Below, in pieces: positions 18,370 to 26,943 of a stretch of 62,978 bases of DNA. The notes below the pieces were generated by a model. It did not search any database. It saw nothing but the letters and a program-made list of their open reading frames with translations, and was not told where the DNA came from. Every line of letters starts with the position of its first letter. Position 1 is the stretch's first letter. Position numbers and translations under genes: made by a program. This stretch comes from Neomegalonema sp. (GTDB lineage Bacteria > Pseudomonadota > Alphaproteobacteria > Rhodobacterales > Rhodobacteraceae): assembly GCA_022760355.1 (NCBI GenBank), contig JALEGB010000008.1, positions 1 through 62,978 of the forward strand, written 5' to 3'.

Positions 18370-19224
18370 GTGAACGAATACACCGACTCGAAGGCGGAGC
18401 GTTCGATTCTCATCACCGGATGTTCGTCCGGCATCGGCTACGCGGCCGCGCGCGACCTCAAAGCGCGCGGATGGCGCGTCTTCGCCTGCTGTCGGAAGGA
18501 AGCCGACCGAGCGCGGCTGCTGTCTGAGGGATATGAGGCGCTGTTGCTGGATTACGCCAACGAAAGCAGCATTCATGCGGCATATGATCAGGTTCTGACG
18601 GCGACCGGCGGTCGGTTGGACGCGTTGTATAACAACGGCGCGTTCGCTGCGCCTGGCGCCGTCGAGGATCTGCCAACCGATGCGCTGCGAGCGATTTTTG
18701 AGGCGAATGTCTTTGGCTGGCACACGCTGGCGCGCCGCGCCGCGGCGACCATGCGCGCACAAGGCGGCGGCCGCATCATCGGCTGCTCGTCCGTGCTGGG
18801 GTTTGTTTGCTTGAAATATCGCGGCGCGTACCAAGCGACGAAATATGCGACTGAGGCGCTGATGGATACGATGCGGCTGGAGATGGAGGGATCGGGGATC
18901 AAGGTGATCAAGATCCAACCCGGCCCGATCCGCACCATGATCCGCCAAAACGCCTATGCGCATTTCAAGCGATGGATTGTCTGGGACGGATCCGCCCATG
19001 TCGCCACTTACCCGAAGATCGATGAGCGACTGTCGGCTGAAGAGGTGAAAAGCACGTTCGAGCTGCCGCCCGAAGCGGTGGTGCGCAAATTAATCCACGC
19101 GTTGGAGAGCGACAATCCGCGCATCGCCTACAAGGTGACATTTCCGACCTACTTTATAGCAGTATTGAAGCGTTTGCTGCCGTCGCGGCTGCTGGACCGG
19201 ATCTTGATCGGCCAGTCCTACTAG
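18370..19224 (+). CDS. Short-chain dehydrogenase/reductase (SDR)
   Basis: 284 residues, classical SDR with a Rossmann fold. The nucleotide-binding loop is TGCSSGIG (~residues 17-24), the structural Asn motif is NNGAF, the catalytic Ser is in IIGCSS, and the Tyr-Lys pair is in YQATK. The loss of a basic residue directly after the Gly-rich loop leaves the NAD/NADP choice open. The substrate is unknown; the extended C-terminus (FPTYFIAVLKRLLPSRLLD) is hydrophobic and may touch the membrane. The start is GTG 18370, 4 bases after GGAGG; an ATG at 18368 is followed at once by TGA. The twin-transmembrane and adenosyltransferase genes follow on the same strand. Confidence 0.9.
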   Translation: MNEYTDSKAERSILITGCSSGIGYAAARDLKARGWRVFACCRKEADRARLLSEGYEALLLDYANESSIHAAYDQVLTATGGRLDALYNNGAFAAPGAVEDLPTDALRAIFEANVFGWHTLARRAAATMRAQGGGRIIGCSSVLGFVCLKYRGAYQATKYATEALMDTMRLEMEGSGIKVIKIQPGPIRTMIRQNAYAHFKRWIVWDGSAHVATYPKIDERLSAEEVKSTFELPPEAVVRKLIHALESDNPRIAYKVTFPTYFIAVLKRLLPSRLLDRILIGQSY

Positions 19225-19264
19225 CCCCGCCTCGACCGAACGCGGCGAAGCCAAGGAGGCGTTC

Positions 19265-19459
19265 ATGTCGAACTTTTTGCTGTTTCTTCTACCTGTTGTG
19301 CTGGTGGGCGTGCTGGGGTCGCTTGCGCTCGGACTCAAATCTCTGGCGGGCGAAGCCGATGAGGATCGCCGCCGCTCCAACCGTATGATGCAATGGCGTG
19401 TGGGTCTGCAGGCGCTGGCGGTGGTGATATTGATGGCGCTGCTGGCGCTGGGATCATAG
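19265..19459 (+). CDS. Twin transmembrane protein, HIG1-type
   Basis: 64 residues: a hydrophobic helix (LLFLLPVVLVGVLGSLALGL), a charged loop with the motif RRRSNRMMQWRV, and a second helix. This is the layout of the small HIG1/twin-transmembrane proteins that alphaproteobacteria commonly encode just before the PduO-type adenosyltransferase. Related mitochondrial HIG1 proteins bind respiratory complexes, but a role here is only inference. The gene starts 40 bases after the SDR stop and ends 15 bases before the adenosyltransferase, so the three look like one operon. AAGGAGG precedes the start. Confidence 0.8.
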   Translation: MSNFLLFLLPVVLVGVLGSLALGLKSLAGEADEDRRRSNRMMQWRVGLQALAVVILMALLALGS

Positions 19460-19474
19460 GAGTGTCGACCTCTC

Positions 19475-20053
19475 ATGGTCACGTTGAACAAGATTTACAC
19501 CCGCACCGGCGACGCCGGCGAAACGGCGCTGGGCGATGGAACCCGCATCGCCAAACACGCGCCGCGCGTTGAGGCCTACGGCGCCGTGGATGAAGTGAAC
19601 GCCACGGTCGGGCTGGCCAGGCTCCACGCCACGGCCGCGGCCGACATCGACGCAGCTCTGGCCCGCATCCAGAATGATTTGTTCGACCTTGGCGCGGATC
19701 TGTGCCGCCCCAACATGGCGAAGGATGGCGAGGCGGGCTATTCTGTGCTGCGCATGGTCGCGAGCCAAGTCGAGCGGTTGGAGAGTGAAATCGACAGCTG
19801 GAATGCGCATCTGCAGCCGCTGAAGTCCTTTATCCTGCCTGGCGGCAGCCCGCTGGCGGCGCATCTGCATCTATGCCGCACTGTTTGCCGCCGCGCAGAA
19901 AGGTTGGCGGTTGCGCTGGCGGGAATCGAGGAAGTGAACGAGCACGCGGTGAAGTATCTGAACCGGCTCAGCGATTGGTTCTTCGTGGTCGGCCGCGTCG
20001 GCAACGATATGGGCGCGAAGGATGTGCTCTGGGTTCCTGGGGCGAACCGATAG
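19475..20053 (+). CDS. pduO: Cob(I)alamin adenosyltransferase, PduO type
   Basis: 192 residues. Transfers the adenosyl group of ATP to cob(I)alamin to give adenosylcobalamin. Family features are the N-terminal ATP-binding segment KIYTRTGDAGETALGDGTR, the VDEVNATVG helix, and the C-terminal RAERLAV ... YLNRLSDWFFVVGR with the conserved RLSD. The length is normal for a stand-alone PduO enzyme. In this genome it would supply the coenzyme for ethylmalonyl-CoA mutase (8.8-10.8 kb). It is the last gene of the SDR operon; its TAG stop lies in the stem of a downstream hairpin. Confidence 0.95.
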   Translation: MVTLNKIYTRTGDAGETALGDGTRIAKHAPRVEAYGAVDEVNATVGLARLHATAAADIDAALARIQNDLFDLGADLCRPNMAKDGEAGYSVLRMVASQVERLESEIDSWNAHLQPLKSFILPGGSPLAAHLHLCRTVCRRAERLAVALAGIEEVNEHAVKYLNRLSDWFFVVGRVGNDMGAKDVLWVPGANR

Positions 20054-20074
20054 AGGCGCGGCGCGCTTCTATCG
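20048..20074 (+). terminator. Hairpin over the pduO stop codon
   Basis: Bases 20048-20059 pair with 20063-20074 (12 bp including one G-T) around a 3-base loop. The pduO TAG (20051-20053) is inside the 5' arm. There is no T run after it, so it may act as an RNA 3' end stabiliser rather than a strict intrinsic terminator. Confidence 0.5.
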
Positions 20075-20126
20075 ACCGAACGAAATAGGCGCGCCCGCCA
20101 CTGCGAAGGGCTGATCGGCGCTTCGG

Positions 20127-20162
20127 AAGAAGCTGGGCAAGAAGCCGGGCAAGAAGCTGGCT
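20127..20162. repeat. 12-bp tandem repeat, 3 copies
   Basis: aagaagctgggc at 20127, aagaagccgggc at 20139 and aagaagctggct at 20151, in the gap between pduO and the GDPD gene. It has no coding context that I trust. Confidence 0.75.
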
Positions 20163-20173
20163 AGGCCGCCAAT

Positions 20174-21028
20174 TCATCCTGTCGGGCTCAGCCCATCTCG
20201 CTCCGCCAGGTAGCAAAGCAATGCTTCCGGGCGGTCGGTTTGAATGGCGCTGACGCCCGCCTCGATCAACGCGCCCCAGACCGCCTCCGGCGCCTCGAGA
20301 GCGTCGCGATCGCCCATGCCATCGCAACACATTGCAAAGTCGAGACTGTTCACCCAGACCGCCGCGCCAATTTCCGCCATCCGCCCCGACCAGCGGGCAA
20401 GCGCATCCAGATCCGCCGCCGTTGCTTCGACCATAAAGGGGCGAAGGCGATCCAACCGGCGCAGCAATGTTTCATCGAGAGCGTCGTCAAAGTGGACCTT
20501 CGCCATCACCTCAACTGACGTTCCGCGCCGAATTCGCTCTGCGCGCTCAACCGCTTCATCGGAATGGAGGCTCAGCTTGACATCCACGATCTCCGCCGCG
20601 CCCTGCGCTGCGGCGGCGGCCGCCACCTCTTCGATCAGCTCCTCCCGCTTCACATCCAGATCGAGATAGACGCCGGCCTCCGACGCCGCGCGGAGCAGCG
20701 CCGCCAGGGACGGAAGCGTCTCGCGCGTCGGGCGGCAAGCCGCGCCGCCCGCCCGCTCAAATAACCGCAGCGCCGTCAGCTCCGCCGCCTCCAGCGCTTC
20801 GGGCGGCCGATCGAGGCCCGTCATCCGACGCAGACTGTCATCATGATGAATGATCAGCATGCCGTCGAGGCTCCTGCGCACGTCGGTCTCAACGATCGAC
20901 ACGCCTAACGCCGCCGCTTCCCGAAGCGCCGCGACGCTGTTTTCCGGCGCACGCCGCCATGCGCCACGGTGCGCGACGACTGCGCATCGACGATCCGACC
21001 GTTCGATGTATTTACGATAGCTCGCCAT
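20174..21028 (-). CDS. Glycerophosphodiester phosphodiesterase family protein
   Basis: 284 residues, TIM-barrel GDPD family. Catalytic features are AHRGAWRRAPENS (general acid/base His and the Glu that binds the metal), VETDVRRSLDG and HHDDSLRR. The usual reaction releases sn-glycerol 3-phosphate from glycerophosphodiesters. No signal peptide is present, so a cytoplasmic enzyme is likely. The frame is open to 21205, overlapping the divergent TIR gene. I chose ATG 21028 because AAGGAG lies 8 bases upstream and family similarity begins there. Only 96 bases separate it from the TIR gene, so the two probably share a divergent promoter region. Confidence 0.9.
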   Translation of the reverse strand: MASYRKYIERSDRRCAVVAHRGAWRRAPENSVAALREAAALGVSIVETDVRRSLDGMLIIHHDDSLRRMTGLDRPPEALEAAELTALRLFERAGGAACRPTRETLPSLAALLRAASEAGVYLDLDVKREELIEEVAAAAAAQGAAEIVDVKLSLHSDEAVERAERIRRGTSVEVMAKVHFDDALDETLLRRLDRLRPFMVEATAADLDALARWSGRMAEIGAAVWVNSLDFAMCCDGMGDRDALEAPEAVWGALIEAGVSAIQTDRPEALLCYLAERDGLSPTG

Positions 21029-21124
21029 GGTCGCCACTCCTTCGCTACGCGTCAGCTTGCGCCTGGACGGGATTGGTAGCGGTGCTGTAGCGTCGATGTC
21101 GTCGATTGAGGGGAGGAACGGCAA

Positions 21125-22294
21125 GTGAAAGTTTTTGTAAGCTACGCCAGTGAGCAACGCGCCATCGTTGAGCCCATCGCCGCCGCGATTCGCGAGCGGG
21201 GACATTCGGTTTTTTTCGACCGTTCCGATTTGCCGGAGGGGAGCTCATACCATGATCGCATCGCCGCAGCGGTAACGGCGGCGGACGCGCTGGTGTTCGC
21301 TGTATCGCCCGAATCAGTGCAGGAAAAGCGCTATACGCTGACTGAACTCCTCTATGCGGAGCGCAAATGGCCGTCGCCTGGCGGTCGGGTGTTGCCGGTT
21401 ATCGTGGCGGAAACGCCGATTGACGATCTGCCCGCCTACCTGAAGTCGGTCAATCTGCTCCATCCGCGAGGGAATCTGGCGGCGGAGACCGCGTTTGCGC
21501 TGGACCGGATGCGCGCATCCCTACCGAACAAACTCCGCGACGGCGTTCGGAGCTTGGCGGCCCCCGCCGCTTTCGCCGTCACCTTCATTGCGGGTCTCTA
21601 TGTTGGCGCGTTCGTCTTAAATGACGGGCTGAAATCCGCGCCGACATACGCTGATCGGGCGATGAAAGAATATGTGGAGAAAAGCCCCGAAAGCCCCGCA
21701 GAGTTGATCGACTTCATCAAGCGGTGGGGAACAAAGGCGCCAGCAGGCAGAAATGCGCGCGCGGCGCTGGCTGAGCGCGAAGCGGATTTGTACACAGCCT
21801 GCAAGGGGCCAAGAATGACCGCGGCCGCCGCCCGGCTCCCGCTCGAATTCCCGAAGTTTAACCACACGCTGGAAGGCGCGAGTGAGAAAGCGTGCAAAGA
21901 AATCGTCGCCACATTTAAAGGCGCGCCGGCCCTGGTCAATCCCAGCGTGTACTCGATATCGGGCGAGCGGGTTCGAAGTTTTGACGCGGAGCGCGCGGAT
22001 GTTGCGAGCTGGCTGACCTCAGCCCGGCATGTAATCAAAGAGCTTGGCGCAAATACGTCTCAACTTGACGCCCAGCTCAAACGCGCGGCGGGATTGACGG
22101 GCGGCGCGGCGATAACCGCGCAAGCGCTCGAGAAAATGGCGCGATCGGAGATGGTGGCGCTGGTTGAGAAGACGAACGTAACGGTTCGAGGCGTTATCAA
22201 ACGCGCCCCGCTGGACAATGTGAAAAAGCTGCTCGCAGCCCGCTCCGGCTCGCTTCACAGCGGCATTGAGCGGCTGCTCAATGACATCGGTTAG
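21125..22294 (+). CDS. Membrane-anchored TIR-domain protein
   Basis: 389 residues in three parts. Residues 1-130 are a TIR domain: KVFVSYASEQ opening strand, FFDRSDLPEG BB-loop region, and YTLTELLYAE with Glu74 at the position of the catalytic Glu of NAD-cleaving bacterial TIRs. Residues ~144-165 are a single hydrophobic helix. The last ~220 residues are helical and include segments resembling the linker repeats that join TIR or caspase domains to effector domains (SPAELIDFIKRWGTKAP, GRNARAALAERE), but no known effector fold is recognisable. The topology predicts a cytoplasmic TIR and a periplasmic C-terminal part. It is a single gene with no obvious defence partners. Function is unknown; NAD hydrolysis is inferred from the Glu only. 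Confidence 0.85.
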   Translation: MKVFVSYASEQRAIVEPIAAAIRERGHSVFFDRSDLPEGSSYHDRIAAAVTAADALVFAVSPESVQEKRYTLTELLYAERKWPSPGGRVLPVIVAETPIDDLPAYLKSVNLLHPRGNLAAETAFALDRMRASLPNKLRDGVRSLAAPAAFAVTFIAGLYVGAFVLNDGLKSAPTYADRAMKEYVEKSPESPAELIDFIKRWGTKAPAGRNARAALAEREADLYTACKGPRMTAAAARLPLEFPKFNHTLEGASEKACKEIVATFKGAPALVNPSVYSISGERVRSFDAERADVASWLTSARHVIKELGANTSQLDAQLKRAAGLTGGAAITAQALEKMARSEMVALVEKTNVTVRGVIKRAPLDNVKKLLAARSGSLHSGIERLLNDIG

Positions 22295-22545
22295 TCGGCT
22301 AGGGTGCTGCAGCCGGCAGGATGACGGTTGGCGACATAGCGCCCAGCCCAAATAAAGAGCCAGGGTGGGCGCGCACACATCGAGCCGCTGTCGACCTGAG
22401 CGGCGGCTATTGACGCGGCTCCTGTACCCGACTTCAGGGCCTTGAGTGAAGGATCGCTCCGCCCTGCGCCCTATTCGCAGCGAGAAAGTCGCCGCCAAGC
22501 GCAGACGTCACTATTATCGCTATTGCGGCCGAGATGCGAGAAGGC

Positions 22546-22713
22546 TTACTTGATTTTGCCTTCTTTGAACTCGACATGCTTACGCGCCACCGGGTCGTAT
22601 TTACGCACGACCATTTTTTCAGTCATGGTGCGCGAATTCTTTTTGGTTACGTAGAAAAAGCCGGTGCCCGCGGTCGAATTCAGGCGGATTTTGATCGTGG
22701 TCGGCTTCGCCAT
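22546..22713 (-). CDS. rpmG: 50S ribosomal protein L33
   Basis: 55 residues, beginning [16 protein letters not shown] and containing [11 protein letters not shown] and [21 protein letters not shown], which is L33 of the type without zinc-binding Cys pairs. Component of the large ribosomal subunit near the E site. The length is standard. It is alone between the TIR gene and the MFS gene; in many alphaproteobacteria rpmG lies near DUF983 and Nudix genes, as here. Confidence 0.97.
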   Translation of the reverse strand: MAKPTTIKIRLNSTAGTGFFYVTKKNSRTMTEKMVVRKYDPVARKHVEFKEGKIK

Positions 22714-22855
22714 AGCGGTGTCTCACTTTACTATGAGCCGGAAGCGCGACAGTCGCGGTCGTCCAGGCAAAGCCGGCTCGCACATAATAGGGAAAAGCGC
22801 AGTCGCCGCGCGACTCCGCCGTCGGGCGAACAAAAGCCATTCTTTTGCGCCCAGG

Positions 22856-24028
22856 TCAAGCGCGGCGGGTCCCGGAGCGCCAAATTACCAGCGAGAAATA
22901 CATCGTCGCACCAATGCCGACCGCCCAAAGCATGCCGTTCGGGCCAAACAGCGACATCGCCGCGCCGACGGAAATCGGGCCGAGAAGAGCGCCCACCCCG
23001 TAACCGACGACAATCGCTGAGTTCGCGGCCGCGAGATCCGCGCCCGCATATCGGCCGCCGAGCGTCGCGAGCGAGATTGAATAGAGCCCGACGGCGACGC
23101 CGCCCCAGACGAGCATGACGACATAGAGAGCAGCGGGCGTCGTGCTGAGCATCGCCGCGCAGAGCGGCCCGATCGCGCAGGAGGCGGCTGCGGCAAGCAG
23201 CAAAGGGCGCGGAGAGAGGCGGTCGATCGCCGCGCCGATCAGCGGTTGGAACGCCAAGGAGCCCGCAGCGAGCGCCACAACAACCCCGATCGCTTCATGC
23301 TCCGCCAATCCAACGCCTGTCGCCCAGCTCCACATCAATCCAAACGCGCCAGCCTCGACAGCTCCAAAAAAGACGACCGCCCACAGCAACGAAGGATCCG
23401 TGAAGAAAAAGCGCAGCAGGCGCCCACGCTCGGGGGGCGTGGCGTTGGCGGGCGGCGCGCTGCGCCACGCCAACGCTACTCCTATCAGGGACAGCGCCAT
23501 TAATCCGCCGCAAACCAGAAAAGGCCAGACGCCGTCGACCCCCGTGAACCAGATCAGCGCCGGACCCGAAGACATGCCCACGGCGACCGCCAAAGCGTAG
23601 AAGCCAACCTCGCGTCCGCGCCGCTCCGGCGCAGCGGCGGCGACGACCCAATACTCAACCGCAAGAAAGCTTGCGCCGGAGCCAAAGCCCAATAACAGCC
23701 GCAGCAGCGTCCACAGCGCGTAATCTGATGTCAGCGGAAACAGCGTCACCCCAAGCGCGACCGCGACGATCGCCGCCAGCATCAGATGATTTGCCGAGAT
23801 GCGCGCCAATATGCGCGGACCGAGCGCGGCGGCGCCAATCAACGCCAATGCGGCCGCCGCCCCGTTCAAGCCGATCCAAAACGCGTCATAGCCCGTACGC
23901 TCCATCAGAGCTGCGATCAGCGTAAAACTCATCGCGCCGGCGCCTGCGATCGGGCCGATCATCAACAATACCGGCAGGCGGCCGGGCAAAGCGCGCCCCG
24001 CCGGCTCGCCGAGCGTTTTCGCACTCAT
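22856..24028 (-). CDS. MFS transporter
   Basis: 390 residues with about 12 transmembrane helices in two six-helix halves, typical of a major facilitator. Motif A-like loops are recognisable (GPRILARI after helix 2; APERRGREVGFYALAVAVG in the first half). The overall pattern is like YcaD/sugar-type transporters; the substrate is unknown. Its ATG overlaps the Nudix stop (ATGA, 24025-24028), so it is translationally coupled to that gene in a DUF983-Nudix-MFS operon. Confidence 0.88.
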   Translation of the reverse strand: MSAKTLGEPAGRALPGRLPVLLMIGPIAGAGAMSFTLIAALMERTGYDAFWIGLNGAAAALALIGAAALGPRILARISANHLMLAAIVAVALGVTLFPLTSDYALWTLLRLLLGFGSGASFLAVEYWVVAAAAPERRGREVGFYALAVAVGMSSGPALIWFTGVDGVWPFLVCGGLMALSLIGVALAWRSAPPANATPPERGRLLRFFFTDPSLLWAVVFFGAVEAGAFGLMWSWATGVGLAEHEAIGVVVALAAGSLAFQPLIGAAIDRLSPRPLLLAAAASCAIGPLCAAMLSTTPAALYVVMLVWGGVAVGLYSISLATLGGRYAGADLAAANSAIVVGYGVGALLGPISVGAAMSLFGPNGMLWAVGIGATMYFSLVIWRSGTRRA

Positions 24029-24729
24029 AGAGACGTGATCACGCTGCGGCTGGTGGCTTGATCAACGAATGGGACCGGGCGCTCCGGCTGCATATGCGCG
24101 CCGGCCATCACCTCCGCCAACGCCAGTGCGGTTGGAAATGGCATTGGCGTCGGCGCCGCTTGAGAAAAGGTCAGCCAGCGCAGATCCTCAAGCTCGCCCG
24201 ACGCGCCGGAGAAATCGTCCAGATCCACACCGAACCGATCCGCGTCCACGGCGAAAATCCGAGCGTCGAACCGGATTTTCATCTGCGGCGGCGTAATGGC
24301 GCGCAGCACGAAAAACACGCCGCTGAGCGCTGGCCGCATGCCGGAGGCGGCGAAGGCGCGCCAGCTCTCGCCGCCATCATCCAGCGTTGGCGGCTCCGAC
24401 GCGGCGACGCCAATGCGAACGCCAGTTTCTTCATAGGTTTCCCGGATCGCGGCCAGAGCCATCGTTGCGCCGTCGGGCGCTCCGCGGCGGTCCAGCGCCA
24501 AGCGATCATCGCATTCCCGAGGGAGAGCGTCGCCCGGCGCCAACAGCGCCTTCGCAGCTTCGTCTTCCGGATCCACCGCGCCGCCCGGAAAAACCCGCGC
24601 ATCCGGCATGAAACGCGCCGTCGAGAGCCGCTTGCCCATCAGGATGCGCGGCTCATCCGTGCTCGCGCCGCGGATCAGGATCAGACTGGCGGCGGAGGCC
24701 GGAGACTTGGGCGCAGCGACGTCTGACAT
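24025..24729 (-). CDS. Nudix hydrolase with insertion in the Nudix box (NUDT19-like)
   Basis: 234 residues. Hydrolyses a nucleoside diphosphate linked to another group; relatives of the NUDT7/NUDT19 type act on CoA derivatives. The Nudix box is split: the Gly arm FPGGAVDPEDE lies ~40 residues before the catalytic arm AIRETYEETGV (Arg-Glu-x-x-Glu-Glu), separated by an insertion rich in charged residues. This is the known layout of the NUDT19 group. I chose ATG 24729, preceded by GGAG; the frame is open further to 24978, overlapping DUF983. It lies between DUF983 (upstream) and the MFS gene (4-base overlap). Confidence 0.85.
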   Translation of the reverse strand: MSDVAAPKSPASAASLILIRGASTDEPRILMGKRLSTARFMPDARVFPGGAVDPEDEAAKALLAPGDALPRECDDRLALDRRGAPDGATMALAAIRETYEETGVRIGVAASEPPTLDDGGESWRAFAASGMRPALSGVFFVLRAITPPQMKIRFDARIFAVDADRFGVDLDDFSGASGELEDLRWLTFSQAAPTPMPFPTALALAEVMAGAHMQPERPVPFVDQATSRSVITSL

Positions 24730-24812
24730 GGGGCGCTCCGTGAGTTGGGACGGTGGAAACGCGCGGGAGGCGCGCCCTAGCCTGTCGGCAAATCGCGCGT
24801 AAACGTCAAGCG

Positions 24813-25286
24813 TCAGCGCGCGGCGGTTTCCTCTTCGGCCGGTCCAGGCGCCGGTTGCTCCGCCCACCCGTCGCCTTCGCCAAACCCATGCATCCCGTAG
24901 GCCCATTGCAAGCCGATAACAGCGCCCTTTATCCGCGGCAGCAGCAAAAGTGACAGGCAGGTCGCGACGACTGACCAAAAGGCGATGCTGAACATGGTCG
25001 ACATCGCATAGTTTTCTTCCATGAACAAAACGCCTGCCGTCAGCACATGGCCCACAACCAGAATGGTCAGGTAAGGCGGCAAATCATCGGCGCGATGGCC
25101 GCTATAGTCCAGCCCGCACGATCCGCATGCGCCGCGCACTTTGAGCAGCCCGTGGAACAGATGGCCCTGACCGCAGCGCGGACAGCGTTTCATTGCGCCA
25201 CGTTTCAGGGCGTCGATCAGGCTCCGCGATTGTGAGCCTACCGCCGTTTCCGCCGGGCCGCCGATATGTCGTTCTTTCATAGTCAT
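24813..25286 (-). CDS. DUF983 zinc-ribbon membrane protein
   Basis: 157 residues. Two Cys pairs (CPRCGQG and CGSCGLD) form a probable zinc ribbon. They are followed by the conserved DUF983 segment SGHRADDLPPYLTI and two transmembrane helices. DUF983 genes commonly sit beside Nudix genes in alphaproteobacteria; some members have been linked to cytochrome oxidase maturation, but I cannot confirm that here. The start could be ATG 25286 or ATG 25280. First gene of a three-gene operon with the Nudix and MFS genes, divergent from the EF-hand/sigma operon. Confidence 0.85.
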   Translation of the reverse strand: MTMKERHIGGPAETAVGSQSRSLIDALKRGAMKRCPRCGQGHLFHGLLKVRGACGSCGLDYSGHRADDLPPYLTILVVGHVLTAGVLFMEENYAMSTMFSIAFWSVVATCLSLLLLPRIKGAVIGLQWAYGMHGFGEGDGWAEQPAPGPAEEETAAR

Positions 25287-25501
25287 CCCGCGCTGCTTAG
25301 CCGTTGTTCGTCAAGATAACCCAAATTGTCGCAATGACGCCGCCTTGCGACGGAACGCGTCGTCGCAGCCGTAACAGGTGGGACGATGGCGGAAACGAGT
25401 TCGACTGCGCCGCGTCAACCCGGCGGAGCGGCGCGCAGCCCCGCCGGATTGTTGGATCGACAGCCGGATCGCCTTTGTCGGCCGGCTCAGGGAGATTGAC
25501 C

Positions 25502-26107
25502 ATGAAAAAATGGCTTATTGCAACTACCGCCAGCATCGCCCTTGTCGGGGTCGCCGCGGGCGTCGCGATCGCACAAGGCGGCTGGCGCGACCACGGCCGT
25601 CACCACGGCTACCACCATGAGTATGGACGCCATGGCGAGCATGGCGCTCGGCGTTGGGGCCGCCATGGCGGGAAATGGCGCGGTCGTCACGGTATGCGCC
25701 GCGGCGCGCGTCTTGGCATGCTGTTCGATGAGCTCGATGCGGATGGCGACGGCAAGCTGACCAAAGAAGAGATCGGCAATGCAAAGGCGCGTCGGTTCTC
25801 ATTGATGGACGCAAACAAAGACGGCGCCGTCGATGCTGAGGAAATCATGGCCTACCGCATGAAGCGTCGGGCTCAGATGATGGTGAAGCGGCTCGACAAG
25901 AACGGCGACGGCAAGCTTTCGGCGGATGAGATTCCGTTCCGCGCGCCGCGCCTGGAGCGGTTCGACCTTGACGAAAACGGGGTGATCACCAAAACCGAGA
26001 TTGAGCAAGCTCGCAAAGGTCGCGGCTGGCGCCGTTCGTGGCGTCGCCCGAGACCGGACGCTCCTGCGAAAGACGGTCCAGCGCCGAAAGCGCCGGCTGC
26101 TGAGTAA
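25502..26107 (+). CDS. Secreted EF-hand calcium-binding protein
   Basis: 201 residues. Signal peptide MKKWLIATTASIALVGVAAG, then a His/Arg/Gly-rich segment (residues ~25-75) that could bind metal ions. Four EF-hand loops follow: DADGDGKLTKEE, DANKDGAVDAEE, DKNGDGKLSADE and DLDENGVITKTE, each with the acidic ligands at positions 1, 3, 5 and 12. A Pro/Ala/Lys tail ends the protein. It is probably a periplasmic Ca2+ sensor or buffer. The start has GGGAGATTGACC before ATG. Its TAA overlaps the ATG of the ECF sigma gene by one base (TAATG), indicating translational coupling. First gene of a four-gene stress-type operon. Confidence 0.9.
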   Translation: MKKWLIATTASIALVGVAAGVAIAQGGWRDHGRHHGYHHEYGRHGEHGARRWGRHGGKWRGRHGMRRGARLGMLFDELDADGDGKLTKEEIGNAKARRFSLMDANKDGAVDAEEIMAYRMKRRAQMMVKRLDKNGDGKLSADEIPFRAPRLERFDLDENGVITKTEIEQARKGRGWRRSWRRPRPDAPAKDGPAPKAPAAE

Positions 26108-26850
26108 TGAGCGTGAGCGCGCAAGCCAGCGTGCAAGCGCGCCCCTTCGCGTCGCCTTCGGGCGGCGCGACATCGCGGCGGTTCGGAAGTGGGGTAGTCG
26201 ACGCGCTGCGTCGGAAAGGCGGGGGAATGCGCGAAGACGTCCAGGCGTCAAAGCATCGAACTCAAGCGGCGAAGCTGAGCGCAGCGGCGAATGGCGCCAG
26301 CGCGAAGACCGCCGATGCTGAGTTGATGGCGCGTATCGCTGCTGGCGATCCGGAGGCGGCAAAAGAGGCGATTGACCTACACGCCGGCCGGTTGCACGCC
26401 CTCGCCTATCGAATGCTCAACGACACGGCCGAGGCCGAGGATGTCTCGCAAGAGGCGATGTTGCGCCTGTGGAAGATCGCGCCGGAATGGCGCGCCGGCG
26501 AAGCGCGCATCTCCACTTGGCTACACCGGGTGACGCTTAATCTTTGTTATGATCGCCTGCGTAAGAAACGTACGACTGATCTTGACGAAGCGCCTGAGCA
26601 AGAAGATCCCGCCAAGTCAGTCCAGGAGCAATTGGAGGCTCGGGATGATGCGGCGGCGTTGCGCAAAGCGCTATCGGCGCTGCCGGACCGCCAGCGCGCG
26701 GCGATTATTCTGCGGCACTTCGAAGAGAAGTCGAATCCAGAGATCGCTGAGCAGCTTGATGTGAGCGTTGAGGCGGTTGAGAGCCTGCTGGCGCGTGGGC
26801 GCCGGGCGTTGAAAGCGGCTTTAAACAGCGCAAAAGGCGCTCAGCGATGA
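26107..26850 (+). CDS. ECF-type RNA polymerase sigma factor
   Basis: 247 residues from the coupled ATG at 26107; a second ATG at 26227 would remove a ~40-residue low-complexity leader. Region 2 is clear (AYRMLNDTAEAEDVSQEAMLRLWK, then ISTWLHRVTLNLCYDRLRK). Region 4 follows (LPDRQRAAIILRHFEEKSNPEIAEQLDVSVEAVES). Region 3 is absent, as in ECF factors. It would direct polymerase to a small regulon, probably including its own operon. The next gene looks like its anti-sigma factor and the fourth gene encodes a Spy/CpxP-like periplasmic protein, an arrangement used for envelope or metal stress. Confidence 0.93.
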   Translation: MSVSAQASVQARPFASPSGGATSRRFGSGVVDALRRKGGGMREDVQASKHRTQAAKLSAAANGASAKTADAELMARIAAGDPEAAKEAIDLHAGRLHALAYRMLNDTAEAEDVSQEAMLRLWKIAPEWRAGEARISTWLHRVTLNLCYDRLRKKRTTDLDEAPEQEDPAKSVQEQLEARDDAAALRKALSALPDRQRAAIILRHFEEKSNPEIAEQLDVSVEAVESLLARGRRALKAALNSAKGAQR

Positions 26851-26943
26851 AGCTGCGCAGGGCAAAATGGGAACTGTGCGCGATGGAGAGCGCGCGCATC
26901 ACGGCGGCCTCGAGCAGGGCGCTGATTGGCAGAGGAGGCGAAG

